DNA of 64,000 bases from Mucilaginibacter myungsuensis (lineage in GTDB: Bacteria; Bacteroidota; Bacteroidia; Sphingobacteriales; Sphingobacteriaceae), in contig NZ_JADFFL010000001.1 of the NCBI RefSeq assembly GCF_015222005.1, positions 62,001-126,000 on the forward strand. Reading direction: 5' to 3'. The notes beneath the pieces were generated by a model. The model worked only from the letters and a program-made list of their open reading frames with translations, did no database searches and was not told where the DNA came from. Shown piece by piece: positions 1 through 8,341 of this stretch. Position 1 is the stretch's first letter. Each line of letters begins with the position of its first letter. Position numbers and translations under genes: made by a program.

Positions 1-648
1 GTCGTTCGGCTCATGGAGCTGACCAGTATCAGGGTAGGGAACGAATCGTACAAAAAGTTATATGGATCGTTCGGTTTGACAACGTTACAAGACCGCCATG
101 TTAAATTCGATGGGACAAAGATCAATTTTGAGTTTAAGGGCAAAAAGGGCGTTCAGCATAAGGTTGCCTTGCAAAGCCGCAAACTGGCCCGGTTGGTGAA
201 GCAGTGCCGGGATATCCCGGGGAAAGAATTGTTCCAGTATTATCAGCCCGATGGTACACGTTGTTCGGTAGGTTCGGGCGATGTTAACACCTATCTTAAA
301 AACATAACGGGGGAGGACTTCACCGCCAAAGATTTCCGTACCTGGGCGGGTAGCGTGAGTGCGCTCTACGCTTTTAAAGAAGCCGGAGATTTTGACACAG
401 TGACCGAATGTAAACGCAAGATCGTTAGCGTGCTGGACGAGGTTGCACTGAATTTGGGCAATACCCGCACGGTCTGCAAAAAGTACTACGTGCACCCAAC
501 GGTTATTAAAAGTTACGAGGAGGGACACTTGTTCAGATATATATCAGAGCTGGATGGTCGCAGGGATATTAAAGCCTCGGAACTTAATACTGCCGAACAA
601 GCACTGTTGCAGATATTGGAACACGAAAAACTCGCCGAGGCCAGTTAA
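1..648 (+). CDS. DNA topoisomerase IB, C-terminal part (5' end outside window)
   Basis: Eukaryote/poxvirus-type topoisomerase IB, which relaxes DNA supercoils through a 3'-phosphotyrosyl intermediate. The frame is open from base 1; an ATG at 13 is internal, because the residues before it (VVRLM) continue the family motif leading into IRVGNESY. Visible family blocks are IRVGNESY and GSFGLTTLQDRHV (near the window edge), FKGKKGV, KDFRTWAGSV (an Arg of the active site) and LGNTRTVCKKYYVHP near the C-terminus, where the Tyr of YVHP is the expected nucleophile. The N-terminal domain lies to the left. Its TAA overlaps the stop codon of the convergent DUF3667 gene, so there is no intergenic terminator. 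Confidence 0.93.
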   Translation, partial: VVRLMELTSIRVGNESYKKLYGSFGLTTLQDRHVKFDGTKINFEFKGKKGVQHKVALQSRKLARLVKQCRDIPGKELFQYYQPDGTRCSVGSGDVNTYLKNITGEDFTAKDFRTWAGSVSALYAFKEAGDFDTVTECKRKIVSVLDEVALNLGNTRTVCKKYYVHPTVIKSYEEGHLFRYISELDGRRDIKASELNTAEQALLQILEHEKLAEAS

Positions 649-1481
649 TGAAATACGAATACTCCGATAATTACGTACCCCAAAATACATAGGAACCAAA
701 AAAACGTCCAACCGAATATGGCTACGATCACTGATAGTACACATTTGATGTAACTGACCGCTGTGGACGGCAGATCCAATACCCTAAAATAAGCTATCGA
801 CGTGTAGATGACATGCGACGCCAGTAATAAGGTTGTGATCACCCAATGATAACTGGAATCGCCCAGCAGGTAGGTAAGCGGCGTGAATATAAATATTGAT
901 AACAGGTTGAGAAAGGAATTAATGAAGGTGACCGTAACCAAATGCTCGGCATAATATAACGTTCGCCGATACATCAGGAACATGATGAACGCAATGATCG
1001 GCGTGCTGAGGCAAAGCACAATATTGGTTTTGGTGTTCATAAAATTCATGGCCTTTTGCAGGCGGCGCTGGATCTTGATGTAGCGCTCCTTTTGTTTTTT
1101 AGTTTTGTATTCGGGCGGTAATTGGGCTTGTTCCCCACGTTCGGCGGCTTGCCTGTCAATTGCGTAGTCGAACGGTCTAAAGAATGAATTACTCAACACA
1201 TATATCCCCAGCACAATAAAAAAGAAGCTGAACGGGTTGAAGAACTTTTTGTGCTTACCCGCTAAAAACTCCTTAATGGTGATGCCGGGCTGTGTAGCCA
1301 GTTCTTTGATCATATACAGGAAGCCTTTATCGGCATGGGTTAGCGCATGTACTACCTCATGCGTAACATGATGCATGGTTATCCGGGTATGTATTTTGGC
1401 AGATTGGCCACAATGATGGCAAAAGTTATCTTCATCATCAAATGGCGTAGCGCAGTTAAGGCATTTAGAAAGGTGTTGCAT
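645..1481 (-). CDS. DUF3667 family membrane protein with zinc ribbon
   Basis: Function unknown. With the ATG at 1481 the protein begins MQHLSKCLNC; an N-terminal CxxC...CxxC zinc ribbon (CLNC, CHHC) is followed by the family-typical block ALTHADKGFLYMIKEL and FNPFSFFF, then four or five hydrophobic segments in the C-terminal half, so it is probably an inner-membrane protein. A start at 1547 would add 22 residues that do not resemble the family and would overlap the upstream gene's stop. It follows the TlpA-like gene on the same strand and may be co-transcribed. Recognised from the zinc ribbon and the DKGF/NPFSFF pattern. Confidence 0.85.
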   Translation of the reverse strand: MQHLSKCLNCATPFDDEDNFCHHCGQSAKIHTRITMHHVTHEVVHALTHADKGFLYMIKELATQPGITIKEFLAGKHKKFFNPFSFFFIVLGIYVLSNSFFRPFDYAIDRQAAERGEQAQLPPEYKTKKQKERYIKIQRRLQKAMNFMNTKTNIVLCLSTPIIAFIMFLMYRRTLYYAEHLVTVTFINSFLNLLSIFIFTPLTYLLGDSSYHWVITTLLLASHVIYTSIAYFRVLDLPSTAVSYIKCVLSVIVAIFGWTFFWFLCILGYVIIGVFVFH

Positions 1482-1546
1482 GAGGTTGTGATCTGTCACC
1501 CGAAATATAAAAGATCTTTTTAATATTACGGGTGCAGGCCATTGCA

Positions 1547-2980
1547 TTACAGATATTTACCGATCTGGTCAAACAATTTTTGTGTGCTGCTTGGTCGTTC
1601 GGCATCTTTCACTACTATCTCGCTATTTTTTACGATCACATATCGCGGTATCGCGTAACCTTTGCCGCCCCATAATTGCTTGATCAGGTCTTGACGTAGC
1701 GCGTCAGATGTACGGATATTATCGCCGGCAAGGTTGTAGTATCTGATCATCTCACGCCATTCTTTATCACGGGCATTATAGTCGGTAGATAGGTAGAGCA
1801 TTTGCACACTCTTATCTTTCATGAACTTGTGCAGCTCTTTATTATACCTAAATTCTTCCTTACATGGTCCGCACCAAGTGGCCCAAATATCTATGAAAAC
1901 CACCTTGTCTTTATATCGGGTCAGTAATTCATCGAGTGTATTGATCGATGCATAGCTGTCAACTATCTTTTGTTCCGCGGTCGCTGTGGTTTTAACTTTA
2001 GCTTGGTAATCAATTATAGCGTCTATTTCCGGTTGCACAACAACATGATAGCCCGACTTTGGGTAAGTTTTTTTAAAATCGTTGTAAAGATCCAGCAACT
2101 CGGGTTCATATTTTTTTGCATTGGCTCTTTGATATAGGAAGTTTGCCAACATATACTCACGAGCAGGCTCCGGTAAATTGTTTGCATAGCGACCATACCA
2201 ATCTAACAAGTACTCGTTAGACATCCTGGTATCAAAGATCTTAGTTTTGTTGTTGATCTTGCGTAAGTAAGCTTCTTTGTAAGTGTAAGCAAATGCCTCC
2301 AGGTACTCATAAAAACCTTTTGTAGATGTAGCCTTTGCATCTGTCATACTGTAGGCTTTGAAAAGCGCTGGCCAATGGTTAGTGAACGACGTATCGATGT
2401 TTTTAGCGTCGATAGCGGATGATAACAAGGCCGCATAGTAATAGTCACGGTCGAGCTTTGTATAGTCATACATCGCTTTGCTTATGCCATTGTTTTTTAA
2501 CAGGCCATCATATTGAACCTGTTCGGTTTTACTTATGCTATCGATAGCCGACCTCACCAGTGCATAAGTTTTAAATTTTTCAACTATCGCTTCAGCTTTG
2601 CTCCATACGTCACGGTGCTTGATCTTGTTGATCAAAACCTGGCCTTCGGTATTCCCGCCGGTGATCGTGAAGGGATGCTCTTTATTGTCGGTGTTAAAGG
2701 TGATGGTGTAGTCCTTTTTAGGTTCTATATAAAAGCCAAAAAAGCTGCCGTAAAGTGCTTCTACCAAACCCGGGCGGATCAGGTCATTAGTGATGGTATA
2801 TTCTCTGGCGTCCGACAGTTTAAGATCTTTGAACGTAATAAAGTGGCTGCCGTTCACCGGAGCATAAACCCTAAGAAGCTTTTCGACAGGGGAATTGGTC
2901 TTAAAAGTGATCTTGAAATTTTGCGCAATAGCTAACTGCGCGATCAGGGTGATAAGGATGGTAGATAAGGTTTTCTTCAT
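1547..2980 (-). CDS. TlpA/ResA-like thioredoxin-family protein, secreted
   Basis: Periplasmic thiol-disulfide protein of the long Bacteroidota type. A signal peptide (MKKTLSTILITLIAQLAIAQ) precedes about 320 residues of variable, mostly helical sequence; the C-terminal thioredoxin domain has WATWCGPCKEEF with the redox pair Cys370-Cys373 and a cis-Pro region GYAIPRY. Such proteins reduce or rearrange disulfides in envelope proteins; the substrate is unknown. It starts about 70 nt after the stop of the M56 gene on the same strand and may belong to the BlaI-controlled unit. Confidence 0.9.
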   Translation of the reverse strand: MKKTLSTILITLIAQLAIAQNFKITFKTNSPVEKLLRVYAPVNGSHFITFKDLKLSDAREYTITNDLIRPGLVEALYGSFFGFYIEPKKDYTITFNTDNKEHPFTITGGNTEGQVLINKIKHRDVWSKAEAIVEKFKTYALVRSAIDSISKTEQVQYDGLLKNNGISKAMYDYTKLDRDYYYAALLSSAIDAKNIDTSFTNHWPALFKAYSMTDAKATSTKGFYEYLEAFAYTYKEAYLRKINNKTKIFDTRMSNEYLLDWYGRYANNLPEPAREYMLANFLYQRANAKKYEPELLDLYNDFKKTYPKSGYHVVVQPEIDAIIDYQAKVKTTATAEQKIVDSYASINTLDELLTRYKDKVVFIDIWATWCGPCKEEFRYNKELHKFMKDKSVQMLYLSTDYNARDKEWREMIRYYNLAGDNIRTSDALRQDLIKQLWGGKGYAIPRYVIVKNSEIVVKDAERPSSTQKLFDQIGKYL

Positions 2981-3051
2981 GTATGCAATGTTTCTCTATG
3001 AGATGTAATTTACCCAGAAACATTGCATAACAATACGGTTATTCTTTAAAA

Positions 3052-4848
3052 CTATTTGGTTTTGATGAATACTACGCCATTTTTGGCTTTATCGCCATAC
3101 TTTTTCACACCTTCACTGCCCGGCATGTTGCCGATGGTGTCAATATGGTCTATTCCAAGGTCCTTGATATCTGTTGCCTTGGACTCCTTTCCGTCAATGA
3201 TCACCAGTTTATCATTAAAGTTGAAGGAAGTACTGGTAGCTTTAATATTCAATACTTTAGCAGGCGTTGCATGAGCAGAAAAGCCTTTAACTGTTACCTC
3301 TTTAAGATCAGGTTCCGCGCTGATGGCCCGTGTGAACGATACATTGGTTGCGTAAACGGTATCCCCATCCGCCGTTACGATCTTGCCCGAACCATCGGCC
3401 GGTACCGGATAGCCACGCAGGCGTCCTGTCGAGCCTGAAGTTTGTATCTGGATACCTTGCACTTTTGTTTTGTGTATTAAGCTGTCCCCTCTGTACAGTG
3501 GGCTCACGCTTACACCAGGCAAGCGGTTTGTGATCACATGCACTTGTCCCTTAGTGGCCATCTCGCCACTAAATACTTTTACGTCGGTTATGTGGTCAGG
3601 AATTATCTCGGCAAGGCGTGCCATTTCACTTTTAACACCGTCGATAAACACTTCGGGAACTTCCTGGCCGTTCACCCTCATTTTTGTTATTTTATTGTTG
3701 CTGTCGAGTGAAATACCTCTATACAGACGGGTGATGTTTACCGAAGGCCTTCTATCGGTATCTACCTTAGTTACAAAGTCGATATGAAAGAACTTTCTCA
3801 TCGGACTTACCTCCATGCTATCCGATAATGCTACCTCAAGTGTTTGTACTTGGCGTTTCTTCTTGGTTGCTTGTTTGGTCTCAGTTTTGACAGGCTCGTC
3901 AATGGTCACCATATCTTTCAGTTTTATGGTGATAGCCTGCATTATCTTCTCGCTGTTCTTAGCGACTTTTTTTACCTCCGCCTTCGATACCGAAAAGATC
4001 AGCAATAGCACCACTACCGCCGGCACCAGAAACAGATAACGGGTGATATTTACTTTAGACGACCGTTTGGCATTCATCATCATAATGCGCTTTTTAATGG
4101 TCGACATGTTAAAGTTATTCACTATGGCGCTGTTCTCGGCACCCATGTTCACGTTCAGCAGGCTGTATTGATAGTCCTTGCGGTCCACACCCTTCATCAG
4201 GATCTTCTGATCGGTAATGAACTCGATATTCTCACGGATGGCGCGTTTCATCAGCCAAACCCCCGGGTTAAACCAGTAAAAGATAGCGCTTAACTCGCCC
4301 AACAAAATATCCAGCGTATGCCACTCTTTAACGTGGATCTGCTCATGTTCTAATATCGCCCCTAACTCGCGCTCAGGGTGATTTTTAGGGTTGATATAGA
4401 TGTTTTGCCAGAACGAGAACGGATTGATATCGCCATCGATCACACGGATCATGTATTGCTGTATCTGCAACGGCTGAGAGCGTTTGTGCAATCTGTATAA
4501 AGACAGTAACTGCATGCCCAGCCTTACACCAAACAGCGTAACACCGGCCCAAAAAGCGGCCAGCATCCAAAACCATACATCGCGCCCCAGGAAAGTTTTG
4601 GTGATCTCTTTCACCGGTTGCTGCCAGTTGATCACTACTACCTGTACCGGCTTGGCCAATTCCTCATGCCTATTCAAAAAAGCGGCTACATCCAGTAGGG
4701 GATATAGCGTCGAAAAAATGATGGCAGTGATCAGGTAAACCCGGTTAAGGTTATAAAAAGTAAGGTGGCGCAGCACCGCGTAGTATCCCGCACAAAAAAT
4801 GAGCAGGGCTACGTTCACTTTAATAAGATATATGAACAGGGCAGGCAT
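3052..4848 (-). CDS. M56 (BlaR1-like) membrane metallopeptidase with plug-like C-terminus
   Basis: Membrane-embedded zinc protease of the M56/BlaR1 family that normally relieves repression by its partner BlaI. Hydrophobic segments lie near residues 5-28, 36-55, 92-115 and 269-287; the zinc motif HEQIH is at 168-172, with a downstream ENIEFITDQ block. The C-terminal half carries two modules resembling the plug of TonB-dependent receptors (FIDGVKSEMARL... and VIIDGKESKATDI...GVVFIKTK) in place of a penicillin-binding sensor, an arrangement common in Bacteroidota. It starts 11 nt after blaI, so the two form an operon. The inducing signal is unknown and beta-lactam sensing is not implied. Confidence 0.92.
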   Translation of the reverse strand: MPALFIYLIKVNVALLIFCAGYYAVLRHLTFYNLNRVYLITAIIFSTLYPLLDVAAFLNRHEELAKPVQVVVINWQQPVKEITKTFLGRDVWFWMLAAFWAGVTLFGVRLGMQLLSLYRLHKRSQPLQIQQYMIRVIDGDINPFSFWQNIYINPKNHPERELGAILEHEQIHVKEWHTLDILLGELSAIFYWFNPGVWLMKRAIRENIEFITDQKILMKGVDRKDYQYSLLNVNMGAENSAIVNNFNMSTIKKRIMMMNAKRSSKVNITRYLFLVPAVVVLLLIFSVSKAEVKKVAKNSEKIMQAITIKLKDMVTIDEPVKTETKQATKKKRQVQTLEVALSDSMEVSPMRKFFHIDFVTKVDTDRRPSVNITRLYRGISLDSNNKITKMRVNGQEVPEVFIDGVKSEMARLAEIIPDHITDVKVFSGEMATKGQVHVITNRLPGVSVSPLYRGDSLIHKTKVQGIQIQTSGSTGRLRGYPVPADGSGKIVTADGDTVYATNVSFTRAISAEPDLKEVTVKGFSAHATPAKVLNIKATSTSFNFNDKLVIIDGKESKATDIKDLGIDHIDTIGNMPGSEGVKKYGDKAKNGVVFIKTK

Positions 4849-4859
4849 AGCTTTAAGGT

Positions 4860-5216
4860 TTATTTGTTCTCGATCATCTTGATTATCTCTTCCAACTCAT
4901 TCTTGCTGATCTTCTTTTCTTTAGCAAAAAAGGTCACCAATTCTTTATAAGAGTTTTGGAAGTAATCGCTCACAAAGCCGTTCATGAAACGTTTTTTATA
5001 GTCGGCCTCCACAATAGACGGCAGGTACCTGAACGAGTTGGCTACCTTCTCGGCCTTAACAAAACCTTTACGCTCTAAGTTTTTTACAGTAGATGCCAGG
5101 GTAGTGTAGGGCGGTTTAGGTTCGGGCAGCAGATCAAGGAACTCTTTGATAAAGCCACCTTTGGTATGCCAGATGGCTTGCATAGCCTCCTCTTCTTGTA
5201 TGGTCAATTTTTCCAT
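4860..5216 (-). CDS. BlaI/MecI/CopY-family transcriptional repressor
   Basis: Winged-helix repressor cleaved by M56 partners. The start is placed at MEKLTIQEEEAMQAIWH (ATG at 5216), which matches the family N-terminus; an in-frame start at 5264 would add 16 residues and cover the putative promoter and operator. The recognition-helix region PPYTTLASTVKNLERKGFV and the cleavage/dimer region AEKVANSFRYLPSIV are clear, and the tail is lysine/glutamate rich. It is the first gene of the operon with the M56 peptidase and probably autoregulated through the inverted repeat at 5241-5255. Confidence 0.92.
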   Translation of the reverse strand: MEKLTIQEEEAMQAIWHTKGGFIKEFLDLLPEPKPPYTTLASTVKNLERKGFVKAEKVANSFRYLPSIVEADYKKRFMNGFVSDYFQNSYKELVTFFAKEKKISKNELEEIIKMIENK

Positions 5217-5240
5217 TATGTACGATCGTTTATGTAAACC

Positions 5241-5255
5241 TACGAATGTTTCGTA
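5241..5255 (-). promoter_or_regulatory. Candidate BlaI operator, TACGA-n5-TCGTA
   Basis: Perfect 5-bp inverted repeat (TACGA, 5-nt spacer, TCGTA) 25-39 nt upstream of the blaI start and just downstream of the candidate -7 element, where a repressor would block transcription. A second palindrome, ACGATCGT, lies at 5222-5229. Assignment to BlaI is an inference from position. Confidence 0.4.
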
Positions 5256-5261
5256 AAACGC

Positions 5262-5289
5262 CAAACTATTTAACAGAAATTAACACAAA
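5262..5289 (-). promoter_or_regulatory. Candidate Bacteroidota promoter for blaI-M56
   Basis: On the minus strand, TTTG (5286-5289) is followed after 17 nt by TAGTTTG (5262-5268), close to the TTTG / TAnnTTTG consensus but one base short in the -7 spacer. The predicted start of transcription falls in the TACGA inverted repeat. Confidence 0.35.
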
Positions 5290-5430
5290 TGATTCATTTA
5301 AGCATATGTGCCTAAAAAAATAATTTATTAAAGTTAATTGGTAACTTTTTCATTGTATTTATCCACAAATAGAGCAATTATTATCAAATTATTATTTTAT
5401 CGATTAACTTTATCGGTATAATTTAAAACA

Positions 5431-7026
5431 TTGGCCAAATTTTTATCTAGAAGGGATTTTTTATCTAAGGGTGCTATGCTTGCCGGCGGCGCTTATCCTG
5501 CCATGATGGCGCTCGGAATGCTGAAAGCCGCGCCGGCACATGCTTTCAACCTCGGAGAGAAAGTTGAAGGAAAACACATCATAATATTAGGTGCCGGTCT
5601 TGCCGGTATGACAGCTGCTTACGAACTGAATAAATTAGGTTATACCTGCACCATATTAGAAGCCCGCGAACGTACGGGCGGCCGCTGCTGGAGCATCCGT
5701 AACGGAAGTTTAAATACTGAGAACGATAAACCCACCGCTACTGCGGTTTTTGATGAAGGCTTGTATTTTAACGCAGGTCCATCACGCATACCGCATCATC
5801 ATCAACTTACCCTGCATTACTGCAAAGAGTTAGGGGTGCCAATACAAGTTTATAACAACGTGAACGAGGGCGCTTACTATTTTGCTGAGGGTAAAGGGCC
5901 GCTTTCTAATAAAAAGATCCGCGTGCGCGAGGTGCATAATGATATCCGCGGATACACTACAGAAATGCTGTCCAAAGCGATGGATCATGGTAATCTCGAC
6001 TCGGGTTTGACAAAAGAAGATGCGGAGAAAGTACTTAATTATCTGGCTGCAGAAGGTGGCCTGAATATAGATAAACTGTACAAAGCATCGGCCCGGCGGG
6101 GTTACATCGAATCGCCGGGAGCTGGGGACAAGCCGGGCAAGATTGGTGATCCTCATAAACTGGCTGATATTATACAGTCGGGTTTATTGGATCCGGACTT
6201 TTACAATGTGGCCGAATACACCTACGAGTTGCAGATGACGATGTTCCAGGCGGTAGGTGGCATGGATCAGATAGCAAAAGCATTCGAGAAAAAACTGAAG
6301 CCATTTATCAGGCTTGGGGCTGAGGTTACAAAAATCACTAATACCCCAAATGGAGCTACGATCATCTACAAAGATAAACTGGGCGAACACAGTATCAGCG
6401 GCGATATGTGCATCTGTACATTGCCCTTACCTGTATTAAGTAATATCAACAATAATTTTTCGGGTGATGTAAGTCGCGCGATAGATTACGTGGAATACAT
6501 GAAGACCGGCAAGATAGGCCTGCAATTTAAAAGACGTTTTTGGGAGGAGGATGACCAGATCTATGGTGGCATCACCCATACCAATAATGATCTTACACAG
6601 ATCTTTTATCCATCATATGATTACCTGAGCAAAAAAGGCATCCTGATCGGCTACTATAATTTTAACGATAAGGCCAAACGTACCGGCGAACTAAGCTATG
6701 CCGAGCGCGAGAAACTGGCTTTAGAAAAAGGACGCCTTGTGCATCCGCAATACGATAAGGAATTTGAAAAGTCGTTCTCGGTAACCTGGCATAAAACTAA
6801 ATACAGTATGGGAGGCTGGGGCGAATACAACAGCGAGACCCGCAAAACCTACTATCCGGCATTATTAAAGCCCGACGGACACATTTACTTTGCCGGTGAA
6901 CACCTGACTTATCTGAACGCGTGGATGGCCGGAGCGTTCGAATCGGCGCGGAGCGTGGTGACGGCTTTGCACGGCCGCGTGACCGAGCAACGTATAAAAT
7001 ACCCTGCAGCGGGAGTAAAAGGATAA
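5431..7026 (+). CDS. Tat-exported flavin monoamine oxidase family protein
   Basis: FAD-dependent amine oxidase, 531 residues. The N-terminus has a twin-arginine signal (LSRRDFLSKG, then a hydrophobic stretch ending APAHA), so it is exported folded to the periplasm. The dinucleotide-binding GAGLAG is at 54-59, followed by ARERTGGRCWS; the C-terminal FAD segment is IYFAGEHLTYLNAWMAGAFESA. The start is TTG: an in-frame TAA lies nine nt upstream and the first ATG would remove the RR motif. The substrate amine cannot be read from sequence; L-amino-acid oxidase or tryptophan oxidase-like activity is possible. A Tat-exported aminotransferase follows 50 nt downstream, suggesting a common pathway. Confidence 0.9.
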   Translation: MAKFLSRRDFLSKGAMLAGGAYPAMMALGMLKAAPAHAFNLGEKVEGKHIIILGAGLAGMTAAYELNKLGYTCTILEARERTGGRCWSIRNGSLNTENDKPTATAVFDEGLYFNAGPSRIPHHHQLTLHYCKELGVPIQVYNNVNEGAYYFAEGKGPLSNKKIRVREVHNDIRGYTTEMLSKAMDHGNLDSGLTKEDAEKVLNYLAAEGGLNIDKLYKASARRGYIESPGAGDKPGKIGDPHKLADIIQSGLLDPDFYNVAEYTYELQMTMFQAVGGMDQIAKAFEKKLKPFIRLGAEVTKITNTPNGATIIYKDKLGEHSISGDMCICTLPLPVLSNINNNFSGDVSRAIDYVEYMKTGKIGLQFKRRFWEEDDQIYGGITHTNNDLTQIFYPSYDYLSKKGILIGYYNFNDKAKRTGELSYAEREKLALEKGRLVHPQYDKEFEKSFSVTWHKTKYSMGGWGEYNSETRKTYYPALLKPDGHIYFAGEHLTYLNAWMAGAFESARSVVTALHGRVTEQRIKYPAAGVKG

Positions 7027-7076
7027 CAAAAACTATAGGTTAATACTCATACACACCAAACAAAACTAAAGATCAC

Positions 7077-8252
7077 ATGGCAAACTCATTATCTCGCAGA
7101 AACTGGCTTAAGTCCAGCGCACTGATGGCCGGGGGGCTGGTAGCAGCATCGGGCACGGTAAATACATTAACGGCGGCACCGCTAAACAAAGCGCCATCAG
7201 CAGCGCCTGAATTTTTATCAGAGCAGGATTTTTTAAGGCAATTACCGCCAACCGAGATGAAGGCGCGTTTAAGCGCTAACGAAAACCCGTTCGGTCCATC
7301 ACCGGCTGCTAAAAAAGCTTTGCAGGATGCGATAGATGGCAGCTTCCGTTACCCTATGGGCAGCATGCGAACATTGGCTACCAAGATAGCGGAGTCGGAA
7401 GGTTTGCAGGCATCTAATATCTTGTTGAGTTCGGGTTCATCGCCATTATTGCAAGCAGCAGCTATGCACTTTACTAAAGGCGGTAAAAGCGTGATCAGCG
7501 GCGATCTTTCTTATAACGATCTGCCGGGTCAGGCGGCACGCTACGGCGGCAGCTGGATAAAAGTACCCATGACACCAGATCTGAAACTTGATCTGGACGC
7601 TATGGAAGCCAAGGTTGATAGCAATACAGGCTTGGTTTACATTTGTAACCCTAACAACCCTACTGCTACCATGGTTGATACCGCTAAACTGAAAGCTTTT
7701 TGCGAGCGGGTATCTAAAAAAACGACCGTAATGGTTGATGAGGCTTACATTGATTACCTGCCAAATATGGCCGATGTGACCCTGATGGGTGGCGTAAAGG
7801 CCGGTCAAAATATTATTGTGGCACGCACCTTCTCTAAGCTGTATGGCTTTGCCGGTTTGCGTTGCGGATACTTTGTTGGTCAGCCAGAATTGATGCGCGA
7901 GATAAGCGCTTACACTTCAACGGGTATGGCATTGTCGGCAACCACCATCGCTGCGGCTATCGCGGCTTATCATGAAACTCCTTTCTTACAAGACGCACTG
8001 AAGAAGACCATGGCCTCTAAAGAGTTTTTATACGCGACGTTAAAGAAAGAAGGTTACGAATACATTCCATCATCGGCCAACTTTGTATTGTTCCCTATTA
8101 AAATGGCGCCGCAACAGTTCAGTCAAGAGATGAACAAGCGTGGCGTAAGCATCCGCACCTGGACATACGGCGGTAAAGATTACTGCCGTGTTAGTATCGG
8201 TACCATGGACGAGATGCAGGCTTTTGCCGATGCATTTAAACAACTATCTTAA
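7077..8252 (+). CDS. Tat-exported PLP aminotransferase (HisC-like)
   Basis: Class I/II PLP-dependent aminotransferase related to histidinol-phosphate aminotransferase. Residues 1-34 form a twin-arginine signal (LSRRNWLKSSALMAGG) closely resembling that of the preceding amine oxidase. Fold-type I landmarks: NENPFGPSP (69-77), NPNNPT (191-196), DEAY (221-224) and the PLP Schiff-base Lys254 in TFSKLYGFAGLRCGY. Tat export would allow the PLP-loaded enzyme to cross the membrane folded. It is probably not the biosynthetic HisC: no his genes are nearby and the protein is exported. The amino donor and acceptor are unknown. Confidence 0.9.
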   Translation: MANSLSRRNWLKSSALMAGGLVAASGTVNTLTAAPLNKAPSAAPEFLSEQDFLRQLPPTEMKARLSANENPFGPSPAAKKALQDAIDGSFRYPMGSMRTLATKIAESEGLQASNILLSSGSSPLLQAAAMHFTKGGKSVISGDLSYNDLPGQAARYGGSWIKVPMTPDLKLDLDAMEAKVDSNTGLVYICNPNNPTATMVDTAKLKAFCERVSKKTTVMVDEAYIDYLPNMADVTLMGGVKAGQNIIVARTFSKLYGFAGLRCGYFVGQPELMREISAYTSTGMALSATTIAAAIAAYHETPFLQDALKKTMASKEFLYATLKKEGYEYIPSSANFVLFPIKMAPQQFSQEMNKRGVSIRTWTYGGKDYCRVSIGTMDEMQAFADAFKQLS

Positions 8253-8294
8253 CAACAGAAACTACCGGGACATCTTATTTATACATCTGCACTT

Positions 8295-8327
8295 ATCAAT
8301 AGCGCGTTTGGCGCTATTGATCTTTTT
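8295..8327 (+). terminator. Rho-independent terminator after the aminotransferase
   Basis: Perfect 11-bp stem ATCAATAGCGC / GCGCTATTGAT (8295-8305, 8311-8321) with a 5-nt loop, followed by C and five T. It separates the two Tat-protein genes from the Hint-domain gene. Confidence 0.85.
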
Positions 8328-8341
8328 ATTAAAAGCAAATT

